Shown: piece after piece, positions 24,205 through 33,161 of the stretch
Layout: each line of letters starts with the position of its first letter
How positions within the stretch are numbered: position 1 is the first letter of the stretch
From: Candidatus Aminicenantota bacterium
GTDB taxonomy: Bacteria > Acidobacteriota > Aminicenantia > Aminicenantales > Aminicenantaceae
Reading direction: 5' to 3'
DNA length: 46,636 nucleotides
NCBI GenBank assembly: GCA_011049545.1
Contig: DRHQ01000115.1
Location: 1-46,636 of the forward strand
The notes under the pieces: model-generated
Told to the model about the DNA's origin: nothing
Seen by the model: only the letters and a program-made list of their open reading frames with translations
Database searches by the model: none
Position numbers and translations under genes: made by a program

Positions 24205-24806
24205 CTTTACCTCCTTCAGCTAAAAAAGACATGGTCAATGCTTATATATAATTGCCTTTTTTAATTAAATGGATTAAACATTCGCTTGTCAAGAAAAAAG
24301 AGATGATTTAGCAGGACTCATCTTCTTGTGAATAACACCTTTTATGGTGTATCATTTTTCTCGGTATCACATCATCTCTAAAGCACAATACATGCCAATA
24401 TTTAAAATAAGGAAATTTAACTGGAAATGATCATATTTCCTTTGTTTTCAATAGATAAAAGAGAAAGAGAAGCAAGAATTAAAAGAATTGCTTAGTCCTG
24501 TATTCTAGAAAAAATTCCATACCTATGGCAATAAATCCATAATGACCGTTATAGGCTGAACCCTCCTGCTCACCATGTACAGGGCTCTCTAAACTGTCCA
24601 TATCTAAAATGATTCGAAGATGAGGTGTTTTTTTCATCGCTCTCTCAACCCATCTGCTGTTAATTTCCGACAAACCAAAATGTTTAATCTTTCACCCTTT
24701 GCATGCTTCATTTAAACCGTCATGATTCTTATCTATCTTGTTAGATAATAATAATTTAAGTTGATTTTGTTAAATGATATTTGTATTTTATATGGTTAAT
24801 ATGGGT
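24205..24806. other. intergenic region with a transposase remnant
   Basis: About 600 bp. Apart from the IS1380-type fragment at 24479-24673 it is AT-rich; ACACC/GGTGT near 24325-24340 forms a small hairpin before a short T-run on the plus strand. No other gene is supported. Confidence 0.55.
24479..24673 (-). pseudogene. IS1380-family transposase fragment
   Basis: The residues RWVERAMKKTPH, ILDMDSLESPVHGEQEGSAY and NGHYG match the DDE core of IS1380-group transposases, including its conserved Asp (about 45% into the usual protein). Only some 45 recognisable residues remain out of more than 400; an in-frame stop lies upstream and the sequence after NGHYG no longer follows the family. It is a dead remnant. 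No intact copy or terminal repeats are present in the window. Confidence 0.85.
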
Positions 24807-25508
24807 TTATTCTATTTCTCTTGCGACTAAGAAACTTTTAACAATGCTTCGGATAAGCCCGGAGTCCTTGGGGGCAGATCTTAGGGCGTTCTCAAAAAAG
24901 GGCTTAGTTTCAAGGTTCAACGAGATGCACTTCTCCAAAAATATTTGGGCATTAGAAATATTTATCTCAGGATGAGCCTGAATTCCCCATATTGGTCTCT
25001 TTTTCAGTTGAAAAGCCTGAATCTGGCAATCTTTGGAAGAAGCAAGAACAAGGAAAGCATCACTCAAATTCACTACCTCATCGAAATGACTCGAGAAAGA
25101 AAAAGCACTTCGTTTTTTCCCTAAAAGCTCATTTTCCACTTTGATCTGCACAGGAATCCAGCCTACCTCAGGTTGGGCACATCTCTGAACACTGGCCGAA
25201 CCTAAAAGGGCAAAAGCGAGAAGCTGATGTCCATAGCAACTGCCAAGTATAGAGAGCCCTTTTTCCACAGCATCTTGAACCACCTCAACCTCTTCATAAA
25301 CCCAGTTTTCTCTCTCTATGATAGAAGCTTCCGAGCCGCTTAAAATTAAATGCGTGTAACCTTTTTTTAAATCAGGAAAATGGCTTTCTGCCGCTTTGAA
25401 GGAATCCCATTCAATCCTTAAATAAGACTTCCAGTGTTTTTGCGGATTGTAGATCGACGAATCTATAGAATTATCTATTAAGGCAACTTTCACTTCTTTC
25501 TCTCTCAT
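24807..25508 (-). CDS. class I glutamine amidotransferase-like protein
   Basis: 233 residues with a complete GATase1 triad: Cys91 in LGSCYGHQLL, His179 and Glu181 in IQAHPEI. LILSGSEASI is the oxyanion strand region. It is a stand-alone domain like the GMP synthase-type glutaminases, with no adjacent synthetase. The amide acceptor is unknown; peptide or gamma-glutamyl hydrolysis is possible too. Confidence 0.85.
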   Translation of the reverse strand: MREKEVKVALIDNSIDSSIYNPQKHWKSYLRIEWDSFKAAESHFPDLKKGYTHLILSGSEASIIERENWVYEEVEVVQDAVEKGLSILGSCYGHQLLAFALLGSASVQRCAQPEVGWIPVQIKVENELLGKKRSAFSFSSHFDEVVNLSDAFLVLASSKDCQIQAFQLKKRPIWGIQAHPEINISNAQIFLEKCISLNLETKPFFENALRSAPKDSGLIRSIVKSFLVAREIE

Positions 25509-25633
25509 GCCAACTCGCTTTCTTCATATTAGCTCTCCCCTAAAATTATAAGCATCCATTGACAATAAACAACTTCTTTCTATTTTATGTAAACATCTCA
25601 TTTTCCATGATGAGGAAGAAATCATCCATAATG

Positions 25634-25950
25634 TAAGAGTATTTGGGGATGGATGAGCCGACCTTAAAAGAAAGGCTCAGGCAATATGGTTAAAAAACAC
25701 GTTGCTTTTGCCCCAGCGAGTCAAAAGCAACTCGGATCAAGGCTTCGCTCTCCTCTCCTCCGGAGAGAAACCATGCCCGCTCAGCCTCTCTCACGGTTTT
25801 TTCACCATACAGCCCTCGCCAAGCAGGGAACCCGACGAAGGAGGGCGTCGAGTATGTCTGAGCAACGCGAGTTACGCAGACGCCGAGAAGAGCGAATGGA
25901 GAATGGCGTTAAAAATCTTTTGGGAGCGAGACCATTCCCAAATACTCTTA
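25634..25950. repeat. 317-bp TIR-bounded repeat element (copy B)
   Basis: Terminal inverted repeats TAAGAGTATTTGGGGA (25634-25649) and its near-inverse at 25935-25950 (15/16). Both start with TA, as in TA-targeting MITE-like elements. The interior shares blocks with copies A (1865-1911) and C (about 4115-4300) and contains no credible gene; open frames across it are incidental. It lies in the 548-bp gap between the amidotransferase and ACT genes. Confidence 0.6.
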
Positions 25951-26000
25951 TTAAATAATCGCGGATTTGGAGACATTTTTCTATTTTATTAATATTTTCT

Positions 26001-26030
26001 TTGTTTTTGAAACATTGATTCTGGTATAAT
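26001..26030 (+). promoter_or_regulatory. promoter of the ACT-domain gene
   Basis: TTGTTT (26001-26006), 18-bp spacer, TATAAT (26025-26030) preceded by TGG, an extended -10. Confidence 0.65.
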
Positions 26031-26056
26031 TCAGTTTCAACAAAGGAGGAGAAAAA

Positions 26057-26452
26057 TTGCCCAACGTAAAACAAGAAACAGAACTCTATGTAATTACGCC
26101 AGATGAGCCCGGGATTTTGGGTAGAGTCATGGGAACCCTAGCCAATGCGGGTGTAAATCTTAAAGCTATTTACGCTCGTTCTGAAAGAGGGAAAGGCATC
26201 TTTTTCCTCATAACTTCTGACAATAAAAAAGCTGAGAAAGCCCTGAAAGGAATAGGATACGAGGTGACAACCAACAATGTTGTTACCGTCGAAATCGACG
26301 ACCGCATCGGAGCTGGCGCAGAAGTAGGCGCTCTTATCGGTAATGCGGCTATTGATATCGAGTATTGCTATGGAACCTCTGCTGGGGGAGTGAAAGCCTT
26401 GTTGGTGTTTCAAACAAACGACAATAAAAAAGCCTTCGAAACTCTGAGATAA
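26057..26452 (+). CDS. tandem ACT-domain protein
   Basis: 131 residues starting at TTG, chosen because AAAGGAGGAG lies at the right distance and no ATG fits. Two small-molecule-binding ACT domains: YVITPDEPGILGRVMGTLAN with GVNLKAIYA, then VVTVEIDDRIGAGAEVGALI with DIEYCYGT. Such free-standing proteins sense amino acids; the ligand and partner are unknown. It has its own promoter. Confidence 0.85.
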   Translation: MPNVKQETELYVITPDEPGILGRVMGTLANAGVNLKAIYARSERGKGIFFLITSDNKKAEKALKGIGYEVTTNNVVTVEIDDRIGAGAEVGALIGNAAIDIEYCYGTSAGGVKALLVFQTNDNKKAFETLR

Positions 26453-26664
26453 TCAAAAAATAAATCGCCCCTTCCTAAAAAAATGAGTTCTTCTCTTACG
26501 GGACACATCAATCATCATACAACTACTTTTGGAGCAGAAGCAATGTCTAAATGGCGGGATGATGAGGAGATAAATTCCTTCATATTTTTTGTTTTTTAAG
26601 TTAGAAATAAAATATCTTATATGTTAGACTGCTTTCTGTTTAAATCTTGCGAAAGGAAGTGTAA

Positions 26665-28572
26665 ATGGAAGAACACAAACCTTACGTACCAGATATAACT
26701 CCCTATAAAGATATCACTCTTAAAGCTGTTATTATGGGAGCAATATTCGGGGTCATTTTTGGCTCTGCCAACGCTTATCTAGGATTAAGGGTTGGGCTTA
26801 CAATATCTACGGCCATTCCCCTGGCCGTTATTTCTGTAGCCGTATTCAAAGCATTAAGTCCGATTCTCGGAAAAAGCACAATCTTGGATTGTAATATAGC
26901 CCAGACTACAGGGTCGGCCAGTTCTTCGTTGGCTTCAGGACTCATTTTTACTATACCTGCCCTCTTTCTCTGGGGCTTTAATCCAAGCCTATTCAAAATC
27001 GGCACCTTAGCCCTCCTTGGAGGAATTCTGGGGGTTCTCTTTATGATTCCCTTAAGGAGAGCCCTGATAGTAAAGGAGCACGCAACCCTCCCCTACCCGG
27101 AAGGCACAGCAGCTGCTCAAGTCCTGATCTCAGCCGACGAGGGAGGGGCAAAAGCCAAAAATGTATTTCTTGGTTTGGCAGTAGGCGCTTTTTTCAAGGC
27201 CCTTGTTGAAATTTTTAAACTCTGGCCCGAAAAAATCTATCTTAAGGTTCCGGTCTTAAAAAAAGCTCTGCTAGGCATGGAACCCACACCTGCCCTTTTG
27301 GGTGTGGGCTTCATCCTGGGACCTCGAATTGCAGGTATAATGGTGGCCGGCGGGCTTCTCTCCTGGATTGGAATCATTCCCTTGATCTCCTACTTCGGCG
27401 AAAACTTGAGCATGCCCTTGTTTCCGGAAACAAACCTGCCCATAGCTCAGATGTCTGCAGAAGAAATCTGGAAAAACTACATTAAATTTATAGGTGCGGG
27501 TGCAGTGGCTGTAGGCGGAATCATCGCTGTCGTTAAAGCTATGCCCACAATGTTCAGTGCTCTGAAAGTAGGCATTAAAGACTTCAGCCTTAGCAGGCAA
27601 AATGCTCAATTCCAGAAGAAAAGGACTGATAACGACCTTCCCATTACTGTTCTTGGCTTTGGAGTTCTTATTGTAATAATTATAATAATACTCGCTCCCC
27701 AAATCCTGGGCATCAGTACAACCTTTCTGGTGCGGCTTATAGCTTCGGTCTGCATCGTCATTTTCGCCTTCTGCTTTGTGACAGTCTCATCCAGAATCGT
27801 GGGCATGATAGGTGTATCCTCAAATCCCACATCTGGTATGACTATTGTGACTCTCCTCGGGACAAGCCTTTTGTTTTTAGCCCTGGGATGGACGGACATA
27901 TTAGGGATGGCAACAGCTCTTACTGTAGGGACAGTAGTTTGTGTCGCCGCTTCCATCGCTGGCGACATTTCCCAGGATCTTAAGGCTGGCTATATAATCG
28001 GAGCTACACCTAAAAGACAACAGAGTGCAGAATTGATAGGGGTATTAGCATCAGCTTTTGCTATAGCCGGAGCGATCTGGCTTCTGGGAGAAGCCTTTTC
28101 TTTTGGGTCAACAGCTCTCCCTGCTCCTCAAGCCACTTTGATGAAAACTGTCGTCGAAGGAGTACTTGGCGGCAATCTTCCCTGGGGACTTGTTTTGATT
28201 GGAGGAGCTTTTGCGATCGTAGCCGAGCTTCTCGGGGTCCCTTCTCTTCCGTTTGCTGTAGGTATATACCTTCCTCTTTCTACTATGACTCCAGTCTTTG
28301 TGGGAGGAGCGGTTAGACATTTTATCGAGAAAAGAGCCGGCAATAATGAAAAACTTAAGGCCACAAGAAAAGAGAAAGGAGTCCTTCTAAGTTCAGGCTT
28401 TATTGCCGGAGAAGGAATCCTCATGGTTTTTGTCGCTATATACGCCTATTTCGCGAAAGCAACGCCTAAAGGAATTGGCCTTGTCTGGCCAGGAAACGTA
28501 GGTGATTTTGTAGCCTTAGCAGCTTTTATTGCCCTCGTGACCTATCTCGTTGTGAAAAGTTATAAAAAATAA
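26665..28572 (+). CDS. OPT-family oligopeptide transporter
   Basis: 635 residues with about 14-16 membrane helices. The N-terminal family block is ITLKAVIMGAIFGVIFGSAN then AYLGLRVGLTIS. Further family blocks are LPYPEGTAAAQVL and VAASIAGDISQDLKAGYIIG. OPT proteins import peptides or metal chelates by proton symport. AAAGGAAG precedes the ATG. A paralogue lies at 41.3 kb. Substrate unknown. Confidence 0.93.
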   Translation: MEEHKPYVPDITPYKDITLKAVIMGAIFGVIFGSANAYLGLRVGLTISTAIPLAVISVAVFKALSPILGKSTILDCNIAQTTGSASSSLASGLIFTIPALFLWGFNPSLFKIGTLALLGGILGVLFMIPLRRALIVKEHATLPYPEGTAAAQVLISADEGGAKAKNVFLGLAVGAFFKALVEIFKLWPEKIYLKVPVLKKALLGMEPTPALLGVGFILGPRIAGIMVAGGLLSWIGIIPLISYFGENLSMPLFPETNLPIAQMSAEEIWKNYIKFIGAGAVAVGGIIAVVKAMPTMFSALKVGIKDFSLSRQNAQFQKKRTDNDLPITVLGFGVLIVIIIIILAPQILGISTTFLVRLIASVCIVIFAFCFVTVSSRIVGMIGVSSNPTSGMTIVTLLGTSLLFLALGWTDILGMATALTVGTVVCVAASIAGDISQDLKAGYIIGATPKRQQSAELIGVLASAFAIAGAIWLLGEAFSFGSTALPAPQATLMKTVVEGVLGGNLPWGLVLIGGAFAIVAELLGVPSLPFAVGIYLPLSTMTPVFVGGAVRHFIEKRAGNNEKLKATRKEKGVLLSSGFIAGEGILMVFVAIYAYFAKATPKGIGLVWPGNVGDFVALAAFIALVTYLVVKSYKK

Positions 28573-28680
28573 AACTTCTTCTCTGTTTCTTGCCTAACCT
28601 GGTTTGTGACTCTAATCTGTATTGCAAAATTTAATAAAATATACTATTTTTGATAGGATTATAGTTTTAATAGAGATAAG

Positions 28681-30372
28681 ATGAATTCCCTAATTGTAGC
28701 TTTCATCCTCATTCTATGGCTCATCCTGGGCTACAAGATATACGGGAGTTTTATCGAAAAAAAAGTTGTTCAACCTGACAATTCCCGTCTTACTCCAGCC
28801 AGAGAATTGAGAGATGGAATCGACTACGCTCCTGCAAAAAAGTCTCTTCTTTTTGGTCATCATTTCTCCTCGATTGCGGGAGCAGGACCTATCCTGGGGC
28901 CTCTGCTTGGAGTCTTGTATTTCGGCTGGCTAGGCGCTCTCCTTTGGGTAGCTCTCGGCAGCATTTTCCTAGGCGCAGTTCATGATTACACATCACTTAT
29001 GACATCTGTCCAGAACAAGGGCACCTCTTTAGCCGATATCTCGGAAAAGACTCTGGGTCTGCGAGCAAAGATAATATTTTCTATCTTTCTTTGGTTAGCC
29101 CTGGCCCTGGTCATAGCCGTCTTCGCTGTCGTTGCTTCCAGGACGCTTGTTTCTCAACCGGAAATAGTCATTCCCACCTTTGGACTGGTATTCATTGCCA
29201 TTATCTTTGGTTGGTTGATATATAAAAAGGGCATCAATATTGTCGCCGGAACTATTCTCTCTCTCCTTTTCCTTTTTCTCCTTATTTACGTTGGCAGTAT
29301 GGTGCCAATAATTCTTCCCGCTCAGATAATCGGGATGTCCAGCCAGAATTTCTGGTTCTATATTCTGATCATTTATAGCCTCTTCGCCTCCTCCCTCCCC
29401 GTCTGGTTTCTTCTCCAGCCTCGGGATTATATAAGCACCTGGATTCTCTTTTTAGGGCTCGGATTAGGTTATCTTGGTCTAATCGTTATGCATCCCTCCC
29501 TGAATGCTCCTGCTTTCGTTTCTTTCCAGAGCAAAGGTGACCAACCCTGGGAAGGCGGTCCCATCTGGCCCATGCTCTTTGTCATCATTGCTTGCGGCGC
29601 CATTTCTGGCTTCCACTCCGTGGTTGCTAGTGGAACAACAGCCAAGCAATTACCAGATGAAGCCAGCGGAAAATTGATTGGATACGGCGGCATGGTCACA
29701 GAAGCTGCTCTTGCAGGCCTTGTAATATTCATTGCCGCAAGTGCTCTGATCTGGGATACTTCGGGGGTAGAAAGTCAGTTTGGTTTTCAGTACCTAATGA
29801 TATCAGTAGGAGATCCGATCAGGGCGTTTGCCACAGGATACGGAAGGCTCCTCTCTTCTCTTCCCGGTCTTACCCTGGCCATAGGTTCTTTCTTTGGTAT
29901 GGTCATGCTCAATGCTTTTGTCCTTACAACCCTTGATACCGGAACAAGGCTCGGCCGGTTTATAACAACAGAACTTTTGGGAAAAAAGGTACCTATTCTT
30001 AACAACAGGTGGATAGCATCTCTCGTTGTTCTTGTATTTGCAGCGATCCTGGGAGGAACTGAAGGTTATAAAGTTATCTGGCCCGTCTTTGGCGCCTCAA
30101 ATCAGCTCGTAGCAGCCCTGGCCTTAATCGTTGTCTCTTCCTACATGGTAGGCACAAAGAGACCCAAAAAATTTACAGTTTATCCGGCTATCTTCATGCT
30201 GGTTACCACCCTCGGCGCTCTTAGTTACCAGGGATATCACTTTTTCCAGTCAAAAAGATATCTTTTAGGATGCCTCAGTCTTATCCTCATAGCTCTGGCA
30301 TCTATCATTGTTTATGATGCCCGAGCCATTCTATTCACAAAAGATAGATGGGCTAAAAAGCATAGGCAATAA
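28681..30372 (+). CDS. cstA: CstA-family peptide/pyruvate transporter
   Basis: 563 residues, shorter than E. coli CstA (about 700), in the range of the compact family form. About 14 membrane helices. Signature GHHFSSIAGAGPILGP near residue 59, then GAVHDYTSL, ISGFHSVVASGTT and WPVFGASNQLVAALAL. The family takes up peptides or pyruvate when carbon is scarce. It follows the OPT gene by 108 bp, so two peptide-type transporters are neighbours. Confidence 0.93.
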   Translation: MNSLIVAFILILWLILGYKIYGSFIEKKVVQPDNSRLTPARELRDGIDYAPAKKSLLFGHHFSSIAGAGPILGPLLGVLYFGWLGALLWVALGSIFLGAVHDYTSLMTSVQNKGTSLADISEKTLGLRAKIIFSIFLWLALALVIAVFAVVASRTLVSQPEIVIPTFGLVFIAIIFGWLIYKKGINIVAGTILSLLFLFLLIYVGSMVPIILPAQIIGMSSQNFWFYILIIYSLFASSLPVWFLLQPRDYISTWILFLGLGLGYLGLIVMHPSLNAPAFVSFQSKGDQPWEGGPIWPMLFVIIACGAISGFHSVVASGTTAKQLPDEASGKLIGYGGMVTEAALAGLVIFIAASALIWDTSGVESQFGFQYLMISVGDPIRAFATGYGRLLSSLPGLTLAIGSFFGMVMLNAFVLTTLDTGTRLGRFITTELLGKKVPILNNRWIASLVVLVFAAILGGTEGYKVIWPVFGASNQLVAALALIVVSSYMVGTKRPKKFTVYPAIFMLVTTLGALSYQGYHFFQSKRYLLGCLSLILIALASIIVYDARAILFTKDRWAKKHRQ

Positions 30373-30419
30373 AGAAAAACTGAAGAGGCCTGATTTATCT
30401 GAAGGAGCTTGATTCATCA

Positions 30420-30471
30420 GTTCTCTTCCCAATAGTGTGGGTAAAATTAGCCACACATAATGGAAGAGAAC
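30420..30471. repeat. long imperfect hairpin after cstA
   Basis: GTTCTCTTCC (30420-30429) pairs with GGAAGAGAAC (30462-30471), 10 perfect bp. After a 6-nt internal mismatch region TGTGG pairs with CCACA. No T-run follows. It lies in the 149-bp spacer between the convergent cstA and TIGR04076 genes. Confidence 0.6.
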
Positions 30472-30521
30472 CGATTCTAGCGTCTAAAATAGTTGAACAG
30501 TCAGCTCAATGGATTCCCGGT

Positions 30522-30794
30522 TCATGGAAGGGAAGTAACTTTGAAAACAACTCCTTTTGGATCAGGACAGCATAAGGTTTCTGTCTCAGAAACCAAATCA
30601 TCATGGGGAAGTTCATCTTCCCTCTGTTTGGTAGTTAAAAAGGGAAAAATGCTATTTAGAGCATAAACACAAACTTTCTTCCTCTCGGGTATTTCAATCG
30701 TCCCTTCACCCCTGATGAAAAAAATGTCTCCTACTTTATGTTTCGCTCCGCACCGTTCTTTTACTCTCACCACTTCTATTTTTAACTCTTTCAT
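30522..30794 (-). CDS. TIGR04076 family protein
   Basis: 90 residues. The family pattern is visible: VRVKERCGAKHKVGDIFF, then CVYALNSIFPFL and a late ETLCCPDPKGVVFKV. Conserved cysteines suggest metal or redox chemistry, but no function is known. AAAGGAGG sits before the ATG. It is transcribed divergently from exbD. Confidence 0.85.
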   Translation of the reverse strand: MKELKIEVVRVKERCGAKHKVGDIFFIRGEGTIEIPERKKVCVYALNSIFPFLTTKQREDELPHDDLVSETETLCCPDPKGVVFKVTSLP

Positions 30795-30857
30795 ACTTCC
30801 TCCTTTATTGGTTCATATAAATATATATGTCATGTAGAAAAAAATCAAATAAACACG

Positions 30858-30887
30858 TTGACAAAGTAAAAAAATCTATCGTAAAAT
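30858..30887 (+). promoter_or_regulatory. promoter of the exbD-like gene
   Basis: TTGACA (30858-30863), 18-bp spacer, TAAAAT (30882-30887), 33 bp before the start codon. Confidence 0.7.
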
Positions 30888-30920
30888 TAGTTTGTAGTCA
30901 ATCCTGGAAACAAGGAGGTT

Positions 30921-31331
30921 ATGATGTCGTCAATCGCTGAACCTAATGTGGTTCCTCTGTGTGATGTCCTATTGGTTCTGCTCATTATTTTCATGGTTAT
31001 AACGCCGATGGTACAAAAGGGAGTGGACGTGAAACTGCCTGACACGTCAACAGAGCAGTCATCAACACCTGTAGGTGTTATCGTTATGACTTTACATAAC
31101 AACATGAAAGTGGATATTAACCAAAGATACATGGAATTTGATCTTGTCCAGAATGAACTAAGAACTATCTACGCCCCCCGCCAGGATAAGACAATATTCA
31201 TCAGAGCTGACGCAAGAATCCCTTACAGCAAAGTCATTGAGCTCATGGACATAGCTAGAGGAGCAGGAGTCGAAGTCTTGGGGATAATCCCTGAATATTT
31301 CACAGAAGAAGAAGAAACAGAAAACTTATAA
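30921..31331 (+). CDS. ExbD/TolR-family biopolymer transport protein
   Basis: About 136 residues. AAGGAGG precedes tandem ATG codons; the second (30924) has the better spacing. A single N-terminal helix (PLCDVLLVLLIIFMVITPMV) with the Asp conserved for proton use is followed by a periplasmic domain (TIFIRADARIPYSKVIELMD). ExbD works with ExbB/TolQ, which is not adjacent; a partner must be elsewhere. The C-terminus is acidic. Confidence 0.9.
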   Translation: MMSSIAEPNVVPLCDVLLVLLIIFMVITPMVQKGVDVKLPDTSTEQSSTPVGVIVMTLHNNMKVDINQRYMEFDLVQNELRTIYAPRQDKTIFIRADARIPYSKVIELMDIARGAGVEVLGIIPEYFTEEEETENL

Positions 31332-31365
31332 AAAAACATTACTTCTCTCTCCTAGTAAATATCAA

Positions 31366-31836
31366 ATGAAAAAAATAATACTTGCTTTTTTATGCTTCAT
31401 TCTTCTCCCTTTTATCTCTGTCTATGGGGAATTAGAATTACTCGGACCTCTGAGCAAAGAAGAAATCTTAGAGAATTTCCCTGACTGGCAAGTGGAAATT
31501 GCTTCATATGTTCCAGACCTTGAAGTGATCGAAAAGCTGCAATCAATTCCATCCGAAATCAAAATAGAAATCTTTCTGGGAACCTGGTGCTCTGATACTA
31601 AAAGAAATGTCAGTGCTTATTTCAAGATTATGGATATGGTGGATAATCCTCTTATCATGACATCCTATATCGGTATCCCTAGGGAAGATGATTCTCGAAA
31701 GCCTTTTATCGAAGGGAAAAACATCATAAAAGTCCCCACTTTCATTATCATTATCGATAATCAGGAAAAAGGAAGAATAATCGAGAATCCCACTAAATCT
31801 GTCGAAGAAGACGTTTTAGATATTGTTAATAAGTAA
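31366..31836 (+). CDS. secreted thioredoxin-like protein
   Basis: 156 residues. A signal peptide (IILAFLCFILLPFISVYG) leads to a thioredoxin-like domain with IEIFLGTWCSDTKRNV at the active-site position and cis-Pro KVPTFIII. Only one active-site Cys is present and a CxxC is missing, so it is unlikely to be a normal disulfide reductase. It follows the exbD-like gene by 34 bp, probably on the same transcript. Confidence 0.8.
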   Translation: MKKIILAFLCFILLPFISVYGELELLGPLSKEEILENFPDWQVEIASYVPDLEVIEKLQSIPSEIKIEIFLGTWCSDTKRNVSAYFKIMDMVDNPLIMTSYIGIPREDDSRKPFIEGKNIIKVPTFIIIIDNQEKGRIIENPTKSVEEDVLDIVNK

Positions 31837-31875
31837 AATCAGCGTAACGGGCAGATATCAATTAAAATAAATATT

Positions 31876-31892
31876 GGGGTCGGCGTAATTTA
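31876..31892 (+). repeat. REP-like box
   Basis: GGGGTCGGCGTAATTTA, a G-rich core with a palindrome-like tail similar in style to the other GGGG boxes here, in the 95-bp gap between convergent genes. Single copy, weak. Confidence 0.35.
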
Positions 31893-31931
31893 TGAATAAT
31901 CCAGGCAAATCAGATCCCTACAAAGAAATAC

Positions 31932-33080
31932 TTATTTTATGGGTCCTATAACTTCTCGTGAGATGACCATGCGCTGAATTTCGTTTGTCCCTTCATAAAT
32001 CTGAAGAAGCTTAGCATCTCTCATTAATTTTTCCATTGGATAATCTTTCATGTATCCGTATCCGCCTAAAATCTGGAGGCACTCAGTTGTTATCCGCATG
32101 GCAACGTCTGAACCATAAGTCTTAGCCATAGCTGATTCTTTACCGCAAGGCTTTCCTTGGTCCAGCAGCCAGGCTGCATGCCAGACAAGATGGCGGGCAG
32201 CGTTTATCTCCATCGCCATCTGGGCTATTTGAAAACCTATATGTTGAAAAAGAGCAATAGGCTTTCCAAACTGAATTCTCGTTTTTGCATATTCAATCGC
32301 ATACTGAAGAGCGGCTCTTGCCACCCCTACTCCTGCAGCTCCTACAGGAGCTCTCGTTTTATCCAAAGTCTTCATAGCAATGATGAAGCCTATCCCTTCT
32401 TTTCCTAAAAGATTTTCCTCGGGTACCTTGACATCCTCAAAAATGACCTCAGCTGTGTTAGAAGCTCTTTGTCCCATCTTATCTTCCACTTTTCCTATAG
32501 TTAATCCAGGAGTTTCGCGGGGAACAATGAAAGCGCTGAGTCCGCGCATTCCTTTGTTAGGATTGGAATTGGCAAATACAACATATAGGCTGGCTATTCC
32601 CGCGTTGGATATAAAACACTTAGAGCCGTTGATAACGTACTCAGAGCCAACTTTTTTCGCTGTGGTCTTCAGAGCGCCTGCATCAGAACCCGCTTCCCTC
32701 TCGGTAAGACAAAAAGCGGCAAAAGACATTTTTTTAGCATGAGGCGTTAGAAATTTCTTTTTCTGTTCATCAGTGCCAAAAAGAATAATCGGTGTGTAAG
32801 CCAAAGCATTGACCATCATCGTTGTATACATCCCAGCGCAACCAGCAGCAAGTTCTTCACTTACGATAACGGTATCAATATCAGATAAACCTCCTCCTCC
32901 GTATTTTTCAGGGATTTTGCAGGCAAGAAATCCAACTTCGAAAGCCTTCTTCATGACGTCTTCAGGAAATTCGTGTCCTTCATCATACTTTGCAGCTTTG
33001 GGTTTCATTTCTTTTTCGGCGAATTCCCGAGCCATCGCCTTAAGAGCTTCCTGCTCCTCTGTCAAACTAAAACTAATCAC
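31932..33080 (-). CDS. acyl-CoA dehydrogenase
   Basis: FAD enzyme that introduces the alpha-beta double bond in acyl-CoAs and passes electrons to ETF. 382 residues, full length. FAD/substrate motifs AAFCLTEREAGSDAGA and GASNTAEV-type loop (RASNTAEVIFEDVKVP) are present and the catalytic Glu363 lies in QIYEGTNEIQR, the short-chain/butyryl position. Starts at GTG with AGGAGG. Chain-length preference cannot be read here; a short-chain or branched acyl substrate is likely. Confidence 0.94.
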   Translation of the reverse strand: MISFSLTEEQEALKAMAREFAEKEMKPKAAKYDEGHEFPEDVMKKAFEVGFLACKIPEKYGGGGLSDIDTVIVSEELAAGCAGMYTTMMVNALAYTPIILFGTDEQKKKFLTPHAKKMSFAAFCLTEREAGSDAGALKTTAKKVGSEYVINGSKCFISNAGIASLYVVFANSNPNKGMRGLSAFIVPRETPGLTIGKVEDKMGQRASNTAEVIFEDVKVPEENLLGKEGIGFIIAMKTLDKTRAPVGAAGVGVARAALQYAIEYAKTRIQFGKPIALFQHIGFQIAQMAMEINAARHLVWHAAWLLDQGKPCGKESAMAKTYGSDVAMRITTECLQILGGYGYMKDYPMEKLMRDAKLLQIYEGTNEIQRMVISREVIGPIK

Positions 33081-33161
33081 TCTCGCCTCCTTATTTTTTC
33101 TTAGGGTCGATAATATCGAAGGATCGTAACTGTCATCAAGCTTTATACTGGAAACCTTTTC

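Noticed and set aside
25686-26074. Open frames across the repeat at 25.7-26.0 kb
   Set aside because: They lie within the TIR-bounded repeat, overlap one another on both strands and have no family similarity or ribosome-binding site.
26483-26599. 38-residue plus-strand open frame between the ACT and OPT genes
   Set aside because: No ribosome-binding site, no recognisable domain, and it starts in an A-rich run after the ACT gene; kept only as a weak possibility.
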